A stretch of 64,000 bases of DNA from Caenorhabditis remanei (GCF_010183535.1 NC_071332.1:14570001-14634000); one strand, 5' to 3'. Shown: positions 33,030 through 45,637, counted from the first letter of the stretch. A program made the numbers and translations. Notes: generated from the sequence alone by a model not told the origin.

Positions 33030-34468
33030 TCAACTCTTGAAAAGATCCGGATGGGAGCAACTAATGAAGAAAACATCGAAGATTCTCATCAACTCGTTTT
33101 TCACTCGCTCTCGTTGAATGCTCTGCTTGAAAACGAACAGGAAGTGCAGGCATAGTACTAACGAATCAACTAACCTGTATCAGATTATTGATCTTCATCA
33201 TTTTCGAAATTCTGTTCGAATAGTTAGACCGTTTCATAACATTCACATAGTAACTGTGTAGTTGATCTGAAAGAATTTCTGAAAAACTTTCCATGACTTC
33301 TAGAATTTCTCTTTGATGCTTTTTCCCAACTGAATGGAAACATAGTTGACATAACATATAGGACAACTCCACGTCACTCGGTTGTAGATCAGCCATTAAT
33401 TGCACTAGGTTTTCTGAGATTATATCGTCTTCTTCCGAATCAAAGCTGCAAAATTTCAGAATGTTTTATTAAAAAATTCAATTAAACTTACAACTTTAAC
33501 TGCTGCATAGTGAATCTTGAGCACCAAGACATGTCTACTTCAATTATTTTCATGATTCCAAGCAGCAAGTGACTATTTTTTCCAGATTTCGCTTCTGTAG
33601 CTAGTTTTTCCAGTTTACTCCATATTTTCCAAATTCCTCTCAATATTGTCATCTAATATTTTTTCAAACCTTCATTTCAGAAGATAAAACTTGGAACTCG
33701 TCAAAATAAGTCAGCCATTTCGCAATCTTCAGTATATCATTTTCCCACAATCCTAACATTTCATCTTTTCCAAATTTTTCTATAACAATTGTCGACTCAG
33801 TTGACGTCTTGCTTAAATTTCGGAGCCCAGCAGCCAACTTCGCAAGTGAGTTTTTGGATCGGAGTGGAGTCTCGCTACCCTAAATATAAGCAGAATTCCA
33901 CAATCCAATATTTTTATGATAACGTAATCAAGTATTCCGGCAGCTCTATCCAAAACGTGATGAAAGTCAATATAGCAGTTGAGTTCATCACCAAGTTCTG
34001 TGTTTCGAGCGCTGAATATTATCAGATTGTATCGGCCAAATGTACCAACACTCTACAAAATGTTAATCGAATTTTTTATTGTTTTTATATACGAGATACC
34101 TCAGGTACTTTTTGAACCAGTTTGTGCTCAGAATCTAAAATCAAACATATCTAAACTGTGACCGTATAATTACTCACAATTACTAGTCATTCCAACATCC
34201 CAGCATCTTTGTAATCTACATCTTTTACATGGAAACCATCCTTTATTTGGCAGATATCCACAGTTATTGTTTTCTTTACAAGGTATGCAGTTATTTGAAA
34301 AACCAAATCGTCTGAAAATACCTGATTTTGTTTTTTACTATATTACAACGCAGACCGGAAGAATGATGCACATGCTCTGCACGTGACTGCTCCAAAATGA
34401 TTTCCGTGAGCTTTTCGTTGACAGACTTGACAAACTTTCAATTTTGGAGATGTGCATAGAAAGTTCAT
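33030..34468 (-). pseudogene. nuclear hormone receptor, cluster gene 4, probably inactivated by intron collapse
   Basis: Eight exon-like blocks: 34468-34356, 34311-34178, 34134-34100, 34052-33924, 33879-33670, 33652-33492, 33445-33175 and 33125-33030 (382 codons if spliced). Fingers are intact: CQVCQRKAHGNHFGAVTC, P-box CRACASFFR and CKRCRLQRCWDVGM. The ligand-binding part keeps KWLTYFDEFQVLSSEMK, MSWCSRFTMQQLKL and LQPSDVELSYMLCQLC. Two things are odd. The gap between blocks 5 and 6 is only 17 nt (33653-33669, GTTTGA...TTAG), too short for a normal spliceosomal intron, and reading through meets TGA at once. Block 6 is 39 nt shorter than in all paralogues. Otherwise the frame is clean, so inactivation would be recent. 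Confidence 0.7.
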
Positions 34469-34772
34469 AGATTAATTGGAATATTTGATCAAATGAAATA
34501 GTGCAATGTGGAGACGACAGGAGGAAAGAATAATTTGATCATTATCACCAAACGAAAGCGAAATAAAAAATTTTGGAATTTATCTTTGATGTTTGTTCGA
34601 ATGATTACGAAATCAAAATAGAAGTTAAAAAAGTTCAAGCAATTTAGATTTAGATTTAAATTTCAGAATTTTTTTTGTTTCGATCTTCCCATCATTGCTT
34701 CTAAGTTGTTTGTATCATTAGAAAATAAGAATTCGCAGCCGAATAGTTTATGAAAACATTGAAAATACATGA

Positions 34773-36376
34773 TCAAGCGTTAGAGAACAGGTCTGGATGA
34801 GAGCATTTCACATGGAAGATATCGAAGACTTTCATCAATTCAGATTTCACTTTGTCACGGTAGATGCATTGCTGTAATATTAATATAGTGCTAAATTTAT
34901 TTAAAAAAATTTTTTTTCCTAAAAGTCACTAACCTCAATTGCGTTGTTTATCTTCATCATATTAGAGATCCGCATTGAATACTTTGATTGGTTCAAACGG
35001 TTCACATAATAGTCGTGTAAATTATTTGAGAGGATATCTTGAAACCTGTCAGTCACTTCAAGAAGTTCTCCTTGATACTTTTTCCCGACTTGATGGAAAC
35101 ATAGTTGGCATAACATATAGGATAATTCCACATCTGTTGGTTGAAGATCCAGAATCGCCTGGACAAGGATGCCTAACTGTTTTTCATGATCATGAGAATC
35201 GAAGCTGGAATGTGTAACATTTCAAAAAACCCAACCGAGATAAGAGCAACTTACAACTTCAACTGCTCGAACGTGTATCTAGAGCACCAGGATAAGTCAA
35301 CCTCTATGTTTTTAATATCACAGAAGACCAGGTCTTCTTCCACGTATGCCATCAACATGTTTTCACCGCACACTTTCTCTCGCCGAGCGATTGCAGTGGT
35401 GGCGAGTTTTTCAAGACGACCAAACACATGCCAGACACCTTTTAGCATGTCCATCTGAAAAAAATTCATGAAATATAAGTTATATATCACAGAATAGTAC
35501 CTGTAGCTTAGATGATAACCTCTGAAACTCGTCGAAGTAGGTTAACCACTTGGCAACTTTTAGCATTTCGTCTTCCCATAAAGCAAACACTTCTTCCTTC
35601 CCAAGTTTTTGTAAAATCATCGCTTTCTTTCCTGTTGTACCACGGACTTGTTGAAGACCCAAAGCTAGTTTCTCAAGATTGTTTGGAGCATAAATCGGAG
35701 TTTCAGATCCCTAAACTTCAGATATGAAGCTGTGTATAATTAGTGGGTAATCTAACCTTTTTCAAAATGTCTGATGCCTTATCTATAAGGAAGTGCATAT
35801 CAATCATGTATTTAGACTGTTCGTCAAAAGAGTCGGGATGAGGAGCAGTATATATTATAAGGTTGGGTCGACCGAGAAAAGTGCTCATAGTCTGAAATAT
35901 AATAATTTCGGAGAAGAAGTCGCAAAAAGTACACATACAGGTGGAATTTTTTTCTGAATCTTATTGGGCTTAGAGTTCTGATGTTGGAAAGAATCTCGAT
36001 CATACTGGAAATCTGGAAGAAGTTTTTGGATTTTGAATATTTTTCTGCATTGAAAAACTCACTGTGACTAGTCATTCCAATATCTTTACATCTTCGCAGT
36101 CGGCAACTTTTACAATTGAACCATCCACTAGTCGGGGCATTACACTTATTGTTTTTTTTGCACGCTTTGAAGTTATTTTTGAGACAAAACCGTCTAAAAC
36201 ATAACTTTAACTCATTTTCATAAACTTCTCACCTACCTGAAAAACGCTGCACATGCTCTGCACGTGATCGCTCCAAAATGATTTCCATGACCTTCTTTAC
36301 CACAAATTTGACAATTTTTTACAGGAACAATTGACAGATCCGGAGGTGAAGAGTGGGAAGAGCTAGGGTCGTTCAT
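34773..36376 (-). CDS. nuclear hormone receptor, cluster gene 5 (full intron set)
   Basis: Eight exons: 36376-36237, 36193-36063, 36012-35939, 35891-35757, 35710-35501, 35454-35255, 35204-34934 and 34871-34773, encoding 419 aa. A CCAG acceptor lies 2 nt before the ATG. Finger 1 is CQICGKEGHGNHFGAITC, P-box [10 protein letters not shown], and finger 2 ends CKSCRLRRCKDIGM. The linker is FQYDRD; the ligand-binding part has MSTFLGRPNLIIYTAP, KWLTYFDEFQRLSSKLQ, LSWCSRYTFEQLKL and [17 protein letters not shown]. Exon lengths 140, 131, 74, 135, 210, 200, 271 and 99 nt serve as the reference for the cluster, because every other copy can be derived by fusing neighbours. It appears functional. Confidence 0.92.
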
Positions 36377-37523
36377 AGCTGGAGAAATGAGGAAATGTTT
36401 CGGAAAACTTTAGTCAGACAAAATACGAAAAGGTAGGAAAAGGAGAAACAGAGAGAAAAGAAACTATGGTGACGAGGTATAATAAAAGGTTTGAAGAGGA
36501 GGAGAAGAAGGGCAAGAAAAGTGTAAACATTGAAAATTTCGGGGGAAAAGCAAGAATCATAATACGAAAAAAGAAAAAGGAGTCTTTGAAAGAACAAAAA
36601 TCCAAGAAAGAAAAAGTATGTTCATTCAGAAATGTGCAGTTGCACTATTAGGAATGTTTGTTTTAGCCTTGATGACTGCGGGAGGATTACAATTGCAATC
36701 TTTGAAGGACAAACATGATTGCATGGTTTCTCAATAGATCAAAAGTTGAAAATGTTACGGTCTGCACATATTTGACTACAAGGAAACAAGTTTAATGATA
36801 TTTTCTATTCTTGAATTGAAAAAAAAACTTATAGCAGGTGCAAATGAAGCTAATGTAATAGTGATTTCTGAAACTAGACTAACCAGAAATTTCACTGTGA
36901 ACTATTGAACTAATGTGGACAATTGAAAAATGGGAAAAAAAGAAATCTAACAAATCCACTTCGGGAAAAAAGGGGATTCAAAGATCAACACTACTCGACG
37001 AAAACGTGTGTTTCTCGCCTGAAGATACGCAGATGGAAAGGTGTTTTATGTGAAATAAAATGACACATAAAGAGATATTGATTGGCAGAGTAAACATTGA
37101 ATGACATTGGTTTTTTGGACGTGTAGACTACGAATTGTGGAAATGATTTCATTTGATGTTATGTAACACGTTCTCTGTAAGACACGATCATGGTCACTGT
37201 AGGTAGGGACGTAGGGCGGCTAAGTTAGCTACAGCTTTGAAAACTTTCAAAGAACGTATATGAGGACATGCACAACTCATATGCACAATATTGGGTCGCA
37301 GCTCAGGATTACTGTAGTACGGTAGCTGCTCAAAGGTAAAAAAAATGACCTTTTTGAGAATTGATTGGGAGAAGCTGACAGTATTCATTTTATAAAGTTT
37401 CAAAAAACCAAAAAACCAAGCACACAAAGATGATATCTGATGCCGAACATTGAAACGAAGATATATTTTAAACTTTCACGAACCAAAAGTATTCATATCT
37501 ATTATTCATCAGACGTTCTACAT
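36377..37523. other. intergenic, no gene seen
   Basis: About 1.1 kb of spacer upstream of cluster gene 5. An AG-rich tract at about 36420-36620 gives Lys/Glu-rich frames that I do not regard as genes. A segment at about 37195-37330 with GTAGCTAC-like inverted motifs may be an old repeat; a related CGTACGGTAGCTAC occurs at about 53590. Confidence 0.5.
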
Positions 37524-39022
37524 TCAGTAATTCATAATTAAATCAGGATGTGAATATTTGACGAAGTAAACATCGAACACTTTCTTCAATTCCGATTTCA
37601 CTTTGTCCTGATAGAGGTATTGCTGAAATAGTTATTTTCTCAAAAACTGTATGAAATTGACTATCCGTTACCTGTATGGTATTGTTCACTTTCATCATGT
37701 TCATAATTCTATCTGCATATTTTGGACTGTTCAATCGATTGACGTAGTAATCATGTAAGTGGTTCGAAAGAGTTTCTTGAAACTGCTCCGTCAGTTGAAA
37801 AATAATTCCCGGCTTTTGTTTCCCTATCTGATGAAAGCATAACTGACAAAGCATATATGATATTTCTACGTCTGTTGGCTGAAGATTCTGCATCAATTTG
37901 ATCAAATGATCCGATTCTGTTTTATAGTCGTGAGATTCAAAGCTGTAATTATGAAGAATGCAGCAAGTAATTTGTTTCTCCAAAAGCTTACAACTTCATC
38001 TGCTCCGGCGTGTAATCTGTGCACCACGATAGATCAATATTTATATTCTTCATATCACCGAACAATAGTTCTTTTCCAACATACGCTATCATTTCATTGT
38101 CTTTACAAACTTTATCACGTCTAGCAATCGCATTAGTAGCAGCTCTTTCGAGTCGACTCCACACGTTCCATACTCCTTTTACTATATCTAACTGGAATGA
38201 AAGCTTTTGATTTGTTTAATTCAATCAAAATCAGAAAAATCTTACCTGAATCAAGGAAGGAAGCTTCTGGAACTCATCAAAATATGTCAACCATTTTGCA
38301 ACTTTCAATATTTCATCTTCCCACAATGCGAACATTTCATCTCTTCCAAATTTTGTGACAACTTTCTTTCGTTTAGGTTCTGGCCAGCATGTCTGTTGAA
38401 GACCCAATGCAAGTTTTTCAAGGGGATTTGCAGCATGAATCGGAGTTTCAGACCCTTTCTCCAAAACAATTCTCGCCTTGTCAAGAAGATATTGTAGATC
38501 AACGTAGTACTTGAAACCATCATTAGGCTCTTTTGCGTGACAGACAATAAGATTAGAGCGTCCAAGAAATGTCTCCATTGTCTGTATTAAAAAAAAATCA
38601 AATTTTGATGAAAATTTAAACGCTTACCGGCGGAATATTTTTGAGAAGTTCCGCAGTTTTCTTCTCACTTGTTGTACGGTATGGATCACGGTCGAATTGA
38701 AAATCTGAATCGCAGTTTGATATTTTTCGAGACAAACATTTCAAAACTCACTTCTTATTGTCATTCCTAAATCTTTGCATCTTTTCAGTCGACATGGCTT
38801 ACAAGTGAACCATCCTTGGTTCGGTGTCTTACATTTGTTATTGTTTTTGCACGATTTGAAGTTGTTTTTTATTGCAAATCTTCTGAAAAACGCAGCACAC
38901 GCTCTGCATGTAACTGCTCCAAAATGGTTTCCATGAGCGTCTGTTCCACAAACTTGGCAGTTATTGATAGAAACAATGGGTAAATCCGGTGGTGATGAGT
39001 TTGATGAACTTGGCGTGTTCAT
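37524..39022 (-). CDS. nuclear hormone receptor, cluster gene 6
   Basis: Six exons: 39022-38752, 38704-38628, 38581-38246, 38191-37992, 37942-37672 and 37622-37524, encoding 417 aa. An AATTTCAG acceptor ends 1 nt before the ATG. The DNA-binding domain is in one exon: CQVCGTDAHGNHFGAVTC, P-box [10 protein letters not shown], finger 2 with GWFTCKPCRLKRCKDLGM. The ligand-binding part has FQFDRDPY, METFLGRSNLIVCHA, KWLTYFDEFQKLPSLIQ, LSWCTDYTPEQMKL and LQPTDVEISYMLCQLCF. Exon 1 (271 nt) is exactly the sum of exons 1 and 2 of gene 5 (140+131), so the intron inside the zinc-finger region was lost cleanly; the MDTFLGR/KWLTYF intron is also absent (336 nt). Confidence 0.9.
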
Positions 39023-39633
39023 GGCTGAAATTAAATGGTGAAAGAAGAAAATCAATGAAACAGAAATATGAAACGCGGTGCAGAAGGAGAAGTAGAGTAT
39101 GAGAGACAATCGGAATAAAGAGACTAAGACATTGAAAGTACAGCAATATAAATGTGCAAACATGAAGAGTTTCGGATCGTTTTCAACGGCAGCAGAAATC
39201 ACAATCTGCGCTGAATCATTGAACAAAGAGAGATGTTTTGGGAGAAATTAGGAAACAAAGTTTAACTATTACTTCAACGTGTTCGAAAATATCTAAACAA
39301 TCAGGTGTACATAATTTTTCAGATTGAAAAAAAAACAATATTCGATAAGATTTACTTTTTCTAAACATATATTTTATAAATCAATATCAGGCAAGCCACG
39401 TCCGATCTATGTTTTTGGGAAACATAGAGTGGATACGCAGACAGTGAGATGTGTGGTTTGTACATGGCAAACAACATGCAGTAGTTTTTTTTTCCAAACT
39501 ACTCATACATTTCTGGCATTTGGAAATGAATTTGAAAATAAAAACATTTCATTTGTTAAAAAAACCATCAAATCAAATTTCCAAAATAAATTAAATGAGA
39601 TTCTCTAGAAGTTATAATGCATTTTTCAATTAA
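39023..39633. other. intergenic, no gene seen
   Basis: AT-rich spacer between cluster genes 6 and 7, with the probable promoter of gene 6 at its left end. No repeat or coding family recognised. Confidence 0.5.
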
Positions 39634-41188
39634 TCAAAAGTCAACAAACATTTCTGGATCCGAATATTCCACATAAAATACATCAAAAATGTTCATAAAC
39701 TCCACTTTAGCTCTCCTCTGTAGGATTCCTTGTCGAACAAGATTATTCACTTTCATTATACTCGCTAATCGATCCGAATACTTTCGCATTTTTATCTTAT
39801 TTGCGTAGTAGTCGTGTAAATCATTAGACAGGGATTCTTGAAGACGTTCAGAAACTTCCAGAATCTCTCCTTGATATCGTTTTCCGACATGATGAAGACA
39901 TAGTTGACACAGCATGAATGTTAGCTCTACATCTGTCGGTTGGAGGTTAGCCATTGTTGCAGCCATGTAGTTAATTCGATTTGGTTCAGGTTCTCCAAAA
40001 CTGAAGTTAACAAGGAATGAATGGCGAAATAGGCACGAGATTGACTTACAACTTGAGCTGTTCAAATGTGTACCTTGAACACCAGGACAAATCAATCTCT
40101 AATTTATTCGTGTCGACCATAATTTGATGGTTTTCAATTTCCAACATCACTTGATTCTCTTTACAAATACCTTCTCGCCTAGCTGCTGCTACTGTAGCCA
40201 GCTTTTCTAGACGGCTCCAGATTATCCAAAAGCCTTTCAGCATATCCATCTGCAAAACAGTCGAGAGTAATATGAAACTTGAACAAAACCTTACTTTCAG
40301 TGAATGCCTCAGTTTCTGAAACTCATCGAAGTATGTCAACCATTTAGCAACTTTCATCACATCATACTGATACAATTGGAATGTTTCCTCTTGCCCGATT
40401 TTTGTGATATATCTGGTTTTGCTCAGATCTGGTATTTTCCGGAGATTTTGAAGGCCAAGGGTCAGTTTTCCGAGAGAATTTGATGCAAACAGGGGGTATT
40501 CTGATCCCTGAATAAATTATTAGATGAGAACAAATGTAAACAATATTCACTTACTTTTATTAAGATATCCGAAGCTCTCTCAATTAAAAATTGAACATCT
40601 ATTAGTTTTTTATCCGACTTTTCATCCTTTGGAGCACAATAAATAATGAGATTTGGTCGACCGGTGAAAGTGCTCATGCTCTCAAATATTTTTTTGTTGA
40701 TGTATATCTTTATCACTAACTTACTTACCGACGGAATTTTTCTCTCGAGGTTTTCCAACATTTTTTCGGTTTCTCCGCTATGAAACGAATCTCTTTGGAA
40801 TTGAAAATCTAAAATATCATCAATTCAAAAAGGTTCATCTCAATAATACGAAAACTCACTATCAGTTGTCATCCCAATCTGTTTACACTTTTTCAATCGA
40901 CACATCTTACAAGAGAACAATCCGTTTTTTGATAATCCACACTTTTTGTTGTTTCTGCATAAGTTGAAGTTGTTTGTGATGCCGAAGCGTCTGAGAAAAA
41001 GTTCAGGAAAAATTATTTTCAGATTGTTTCAACCTGAAAAATGCTGCACACGCTCTGCACGTTATTGCTCCAAAATGGTTTCCATGTCCAGGTTTTTCAC
41101 ATATCTGGCAATTTGTGATAGAAGGAGATGAAGGGGCAAGAGATAGCTCAGGTGGAGAACTTGAATAGGATGGACTTGGGATGTCCAT
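39634..41188 (-). CDS. nuclear hormone receptor, cluster gene 7
   Basis: Seven exons: 41188-41034, 40990-40860, 40808-40729, 40680-40555, 40507-40295, 40249-40050 and 40000-39634, encoding 423 aa. A TATTCCAG acceptor lies 2 nt before the ATG. Finger 1 is CQICEKPGHGNHFGAITC with P-box [10 protein letters not shown]; finger 2 has GLFSCKMCRLKKCKQIGM. The ligand-binding part has FQFQRD, MSTFTGRPNLIIYCAP, KWLTYFDEFQKLRHSLK, LSWCSRYTFEQLKL and [17 protein letters not shown]. The last two exons of the other copies (271 and 99 nt) are fused into one of 367 nt (KVNNLVRQGILQRRAKV across the join), so this copy has lost the final intron only. It looks intact. Confidence 0.9.
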
Positions 41189-42414
41189 AGCTGGAATATA
41201 ACTTAATATGGAGGAGCAAATTGCGACGAAAAAAAGATAAGTCTTCCGAATACGAAACATTTCTCTAGCCTCAGCATTAAAAGATACTTCGTGCGATCAC
41301 TTGATTAATTATATGTTCGAAATATATTTATTCGCCGAAAGATGTTTGTTTGTGATGAAGTTCTTATTGAAACAAAATTATATAATCAAAATGCAATATA
41401 AAATGAAATAGTTTGGCAACAAATTTTTGATTTGCAGACAGAAAAAAGAGAAAGAGAAATGTAAACAGTGAAAAGGTAGCGTCAATACAAAGGACAGAAA
41501 TGATACGCAGGGAGAGAAAATAGAAAAAATAAAAGGACGAAAACCATAAAGAGAGTTATATATGTCCGACATATAATAAAAATATCCGGCAGAAATAGTG
41601 TGATTATATTTACTTTTGGTGCAACATTTTTAGAAATGATTTCTGACACATGCCCGAACAGAATAGATTTTCAAGTGGAAAGTCTTTCGAAAGGACAAAA
41701 GATTGAAAAAAACCCATTCGACACAAAACATGCAAAATAAAATGTGTAAAACTCTGTCCAACACCCCGCCTGATGTTAACATAGTACAACATCAACGAGA
41801 GGCAAAATAAGTAAAGGCTATGAACTTTCCTTTTCCGATGCGAGAGATGATGAGTATGCAGACGGCGAGGTTTGGTTTGTTGGTCAGTGAGAGGGTGATC
41901 AACAGAAGGCGCGGGACGAGAGGATTCTTTGACTTTTCATTTGTTAATAATAGTTTTGAATTCAAAGAAATTACTTATATTTTTTCATAAAACTCAAAAA
42001 GGGCCTTAATCATAAATGATAAAAAACCAAAACTCCCTTACCATCTTCCTCCTGATCCACCTTCACATCCCCATCTCGGTTCACTAGAACGTCATCTGAC
42101 CTTTGCTCCGCCCCTTTCCCATTGTCAATAAAGTACCCCGCGGAACACGGGAAGTGCCGGTTACTTCACAAGACACCCCTATATAAATGAACTCGAATCC
42201 AGTAAATCTCGTTCTTCCGAGAAACTATTCTAAAATTGGAACAATACAGAGGAGATCAGGCAACTTTCGAGCGGCATATTCGGAATTGGAAATATCGGAA
42301 AATTCAAATTTATTGGAACTCGGTTTACAGAGGGTGTGAAATCACCAATTTATTTTCAGGCAGTTTAAATAAAAGAGCAGTTCTTTTATTATCACAAGTA
42401 TCCAATTTTCTCCA
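41189..42414. other. intergenic, no gene seen
   Basis: About 1.2 kb of AT-rich spacer upstream of cluster gene 7. Short frames at 41378-41795 have no family resemblance. A GC-richer patch at about 41810-42180 shows no recognisable element. Confidence 0.5.
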
Positions 42415-43657
42415 TCACCGAGAAACACCGGTTGAAATGAAAGATGATTGATCTCGTATGAAAACCATGTTTGGAGGGAAAACTCTCCAAATTTTTGTCA
42501 TAAAAAGCTCATACAACGGTCTATTCAGAAGGATCATAGCAAGGGTACTCATGGTTCCATGCAGGGATGCCATTACGATTGCCACATAGGCAACTTCTAA
42601 GAAAAAGTTTATTAGATGGACAGCTTCAAACGGCTGAGATCACTCACCATTTCCATCGAAATTGAATATCGCTGCAATGATATAAATAAAAACAGGGAAG
42701 CCTAGCATAACCCCATGAACACAAACTTGTGAGAACAAGCTGATTAGGAATGCCTTGTGCATGGCCACTGTTTTCATTGAAGCTCTTGTTTGTGCAACCA
42801 TTCTTCGTAGTGCCAAATATGATGTCAATCCCATGAAACCAGATAGAAAGAATCCGACACCGATGAAGAAGAAAGCGGAAATATTGAAAAGATGAATTGG
42901 CTTCAGTCCTGTATCGGCAGTTTTTGGAAGTGTTAGTGCTGACATGCAGAGAATTTCTGGGTATTGATTGAGAATCTGAAAATTTCCTTTATTCAATTTG
43001 ACAATTCTGAAACCACCGTACCTGAGAGAATCTCATTTTGTGCATTGTCTGATCGAACATTCCAATAACACACAGAGGTATTGTGAATACCGTAACAAGA
43101 GTTAAAACAGCCAACGTCCATCTAGTAACAGCTGCAATTCTGGCTGTCTTTTTGATCCATTCCGAAGTTAAACTACTGCCCACAATCAGTTTGAATCGAT
43201 AGTGGAATAGTTCTACAATCGACCAGCATATACCGAATATGAACAAAACGAAAATAAAAAATGTAAGGCTTCCGTTTATATATCGCAACATGAAGATACC
43301 AGTGAATCGAACAATCGGATATGGTAAATAGATAACGGGTCTCAAGACTACGGATAAGTGGAATTCAAATATTATGTTGCTGAAAGTATAAGTCTTTATT
43401 AAAAGTTGTTTCTGGCCTTACCAAATCGCGTGAACAGCTAAATATCTCTTATAAATTTTGAAATTCGGTGACTTCTCTGCATACAACGTATAAAATGCAA
43501 CCGCATAAATAGGAGCGGCTATAATATGAGCAGTCGTCAAACTGACACTATATCCGATTGGTCCTGGTTTTGAGCACATCTCCCTATCATCATAAAGCAT
43601 TTGAATCCATTCTTCCATAGAGAGAGTAAATATTGAAACGTTGGGAAAAAACGGCAT
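42415..43657 (-). CDS. seven-transmembrane chemoreceptor, Srh-like (Str superfamily)
   Basis: Four exons: 43657-43422, 43379-43022, 42975-42648 and 42596-42415, encoding 367 aa. The pattern is that of the Srh/Sri group: an N-terminal Cys region, TM1 with TTAHIIAAPIYAVAFYTLY and a loop SPNFKIYKRYLAVHAI, a FEFHLSVVLRP stretch like the Srh TM3 start, the pre-TM6 block MHKAFLISLFSQVCVHG, and TM7 with MASLHGTMSTLAMILLNRP. It is more divergent than the srh genes at 18.6-21 kb and closer in layout to the receptors at 55.9 and 60.0 kb; exon 1 ends in phase 2 at the same point as in those. It is a presumed chemosensory receptor with unknown ligand. No damage seen. Confidence 0.75.
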
Positions 43658-43909
43658 GAATGAAAATAGAAGCAGAGAGAACTTGAGAGAAGGGAATCAG
43701 AAAAACGAATTTGATTATTTTTTGTAGGTCACGAAAAAATTGAAAACTTGGTTTATTTCATTATGACAACAAAAAATTGTTGAAAAGCGTAACAGAGTAA
43801 TGAAGTTTCAGTTGTGAATCTATTTTTACGTTATTTGGTCTAGAACGAATGATGCTGGGATCCTTGATATACGGATTCGACAATCGTGGATGGGAATTGC
43901 AGTCATTCA

Positions 43910-44230
43910 TCAAAAATCCATGAAGACATCTGCTTCCGAGAGTTCTACAAAGAAAACACCAAAACTTTTCTCTAATATTTTCCTTGTTGAAGGAAGTTGC
44001 TGATTTTCATCATACTGGCAATTTTGATTGACTAGTGAGTACATTCTCATTTTCTCTTGAATTTCGAACATAGTAATCATGCAGATGCTTGGATAGAACT
44101 TCTTGAAGCTGTCCAATAACTTCGATAAGTTTTTCTATTGCTTCCCGAATTGATGAAACACAACTTCCAAATCATATAAGACAACTCCACATCAGTGAAA
44201 TCACACATTTCTGGCATTCCAATGTTCTTT
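43910..44230 (-). pseudogene. nuclear hormone receptor remnant, C-terminal part
   Basis: Fragments match the last exons of the cluster genes: DFTDVELSYMIWKLCF (compare QPTDVELSYMLCQLCF) and FGVFFVELSEADVFMDF at the end (compare FDVFYVEYSDPEMFVDF). They are in different frames with intervening damage, and no DNA-binding part is found. It is probably a relic of an eighth cluster member, separated from the cluster by the Srh-like gene. Confidence 0.7.
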
Positions 44231-44430
44231 TGTGAAGAAATATTCGATACATGTGGCATTCCATGAGCCAGTTCTTCCAGAAAATTCAGTCCAAATCAGA
44301 GATGAACGGATATTCCGTCATCCGCCTTGAGGTCATTTGGCGGAAGAGTGCCGCGTCAAGGTCATGCGTGGCGGTCTCCCCCACTGTACGAGATATTCCT
44401 CATTTGTATTTCCTCACCTTATACCTAGAT

Positions 44431-45637
44431 ATGACAACTGGATTTCCTCTTCTTCGTCTTCCGTACCTCGTTCTTATGCCTGTCTTGGAACAAATGGAAT
44501 TTATGGAAAGGTGAGTAAATACTGGTATCATTTCTGTTTCCTATACGCTTCTTTTTCAGAATTGCACTCTCGGTTCTCTCTAAACGAGCCAGAATGTTCT
44601 TGAAACTTCTCAAAATGAAGAGTATGCGGATACATTTAATATTGAAATTTAGCACAATCGAGATGCAAGTGTACTTTGATAACTCGAAACAGTTTCAACT
44701 AGAAATGTATATTGGTGGATATCTAGAATTGAGATATCGAAATGATGTATTTCGATGTAACACCTTGGGACAACCTCCAATGGACTATGTCATTTGGATT
44801 ATGGACGTCATGCATTGCAAGTCGGTTGAGCAGTTTACAATCACTAAAATATCTGAATGCGATATTTTCCCTCTTCTTGTGAACCTACCAAAAGTTGATG
44901 AAGTCGTTGTTAACGGCGGTTTGTCACACTTTTTTTCGGTAGAAGACCGGCTTCTAAAAGTTTTGAGAATCGTATTGCCAGTATCTTCTGCAGTTACTAT
45001 TTCCTATCACTTCCGAAACCGGAAATATCTCCGAGAAATTCTCAAAGGGAATTTCGACGCGGTTATTGTGAGAATCCTTGAGCGTCGCAACTTGCCACAT
45101 CACGACATGAGGTCTTCTCTTAATGATTTGAGAATTACAAACGCTAAGGCTCTCGTGCTTCAGGACCTGATCCCTAATAAGAAGGACATGAACCGCTTTT
45201 TCAAGTTGTGGATGAAGAAATCGTGTAATCCTCGACTGGAATATTTGCAAGTGAGAATATCCGGCAAGGACAATAAGGATATTTTTCTGGAAGGACTCAA
45301 CGCTGTTCAAGTTTCTCTTGAGACAAAAATAGCATTCCCGGTTTTAGGAAACGTGACACAGCTATCTTTTAATGAGAAGGTTACCGCCGAATTCGATATA
45401 ACAAGAGCCGATGGGAGAACAGCAACAATCAAATTTGGAAAAGTCGGTGGAACGGATTATATTTATTTCTACGTTTGGCCAGGATCTACTAATGATACAT
45501 CTCTTCTTGAGTCTCTATTCATGTGTATACTTTCTTTTTTATCTGATTTTTACTTTTCGTATATTGAAGAATTTGACGGTTGTAAAGTTTTCATTTTTTG
45601 TATTTTGTGTTTTCTTGTGTTTTTATTTTTTTCATAA
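44431..45637 (+). CDS. F-box protein with FBA_2 domain, array copy 1
   Basis: Two exons: 44431-44510 and 44560-45637, encoding 385 aa. The F-box is split by the intron: GFPLLRLPYLVLMPVLEQME, then IALSVLSKRARMFLK. The FBA_2 region includes LPKVDEVVVNGG, the conserved NDLRITNAKALVLQDL, DMNRFFKLWMKKSCNPRLEYL and the C-terminal FDITRADGRTATIKFG followed by YFYVWPGSTN. It is a presumed SCF adaptor. After the FBA_2 region comes about 35 residues ending in a very hydrophobic stretch (CKVFIFCILCFLVFLFFS), unusual for this family. The stop is followed by T-rich 3' sequence. It is related to copies 2-5 in tandem, all on the plus strand. Confidence 0.85.

Noticed and set aside
32856..33155. Arg-Glu repeat and Ser-Leu repeat frames
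   Set aside because: Translation of the GA microsatellite.
44594..45310. Antisense open frames inside the F-box array
   Set aside because: Shadows of the coding strand; no independent similarity.
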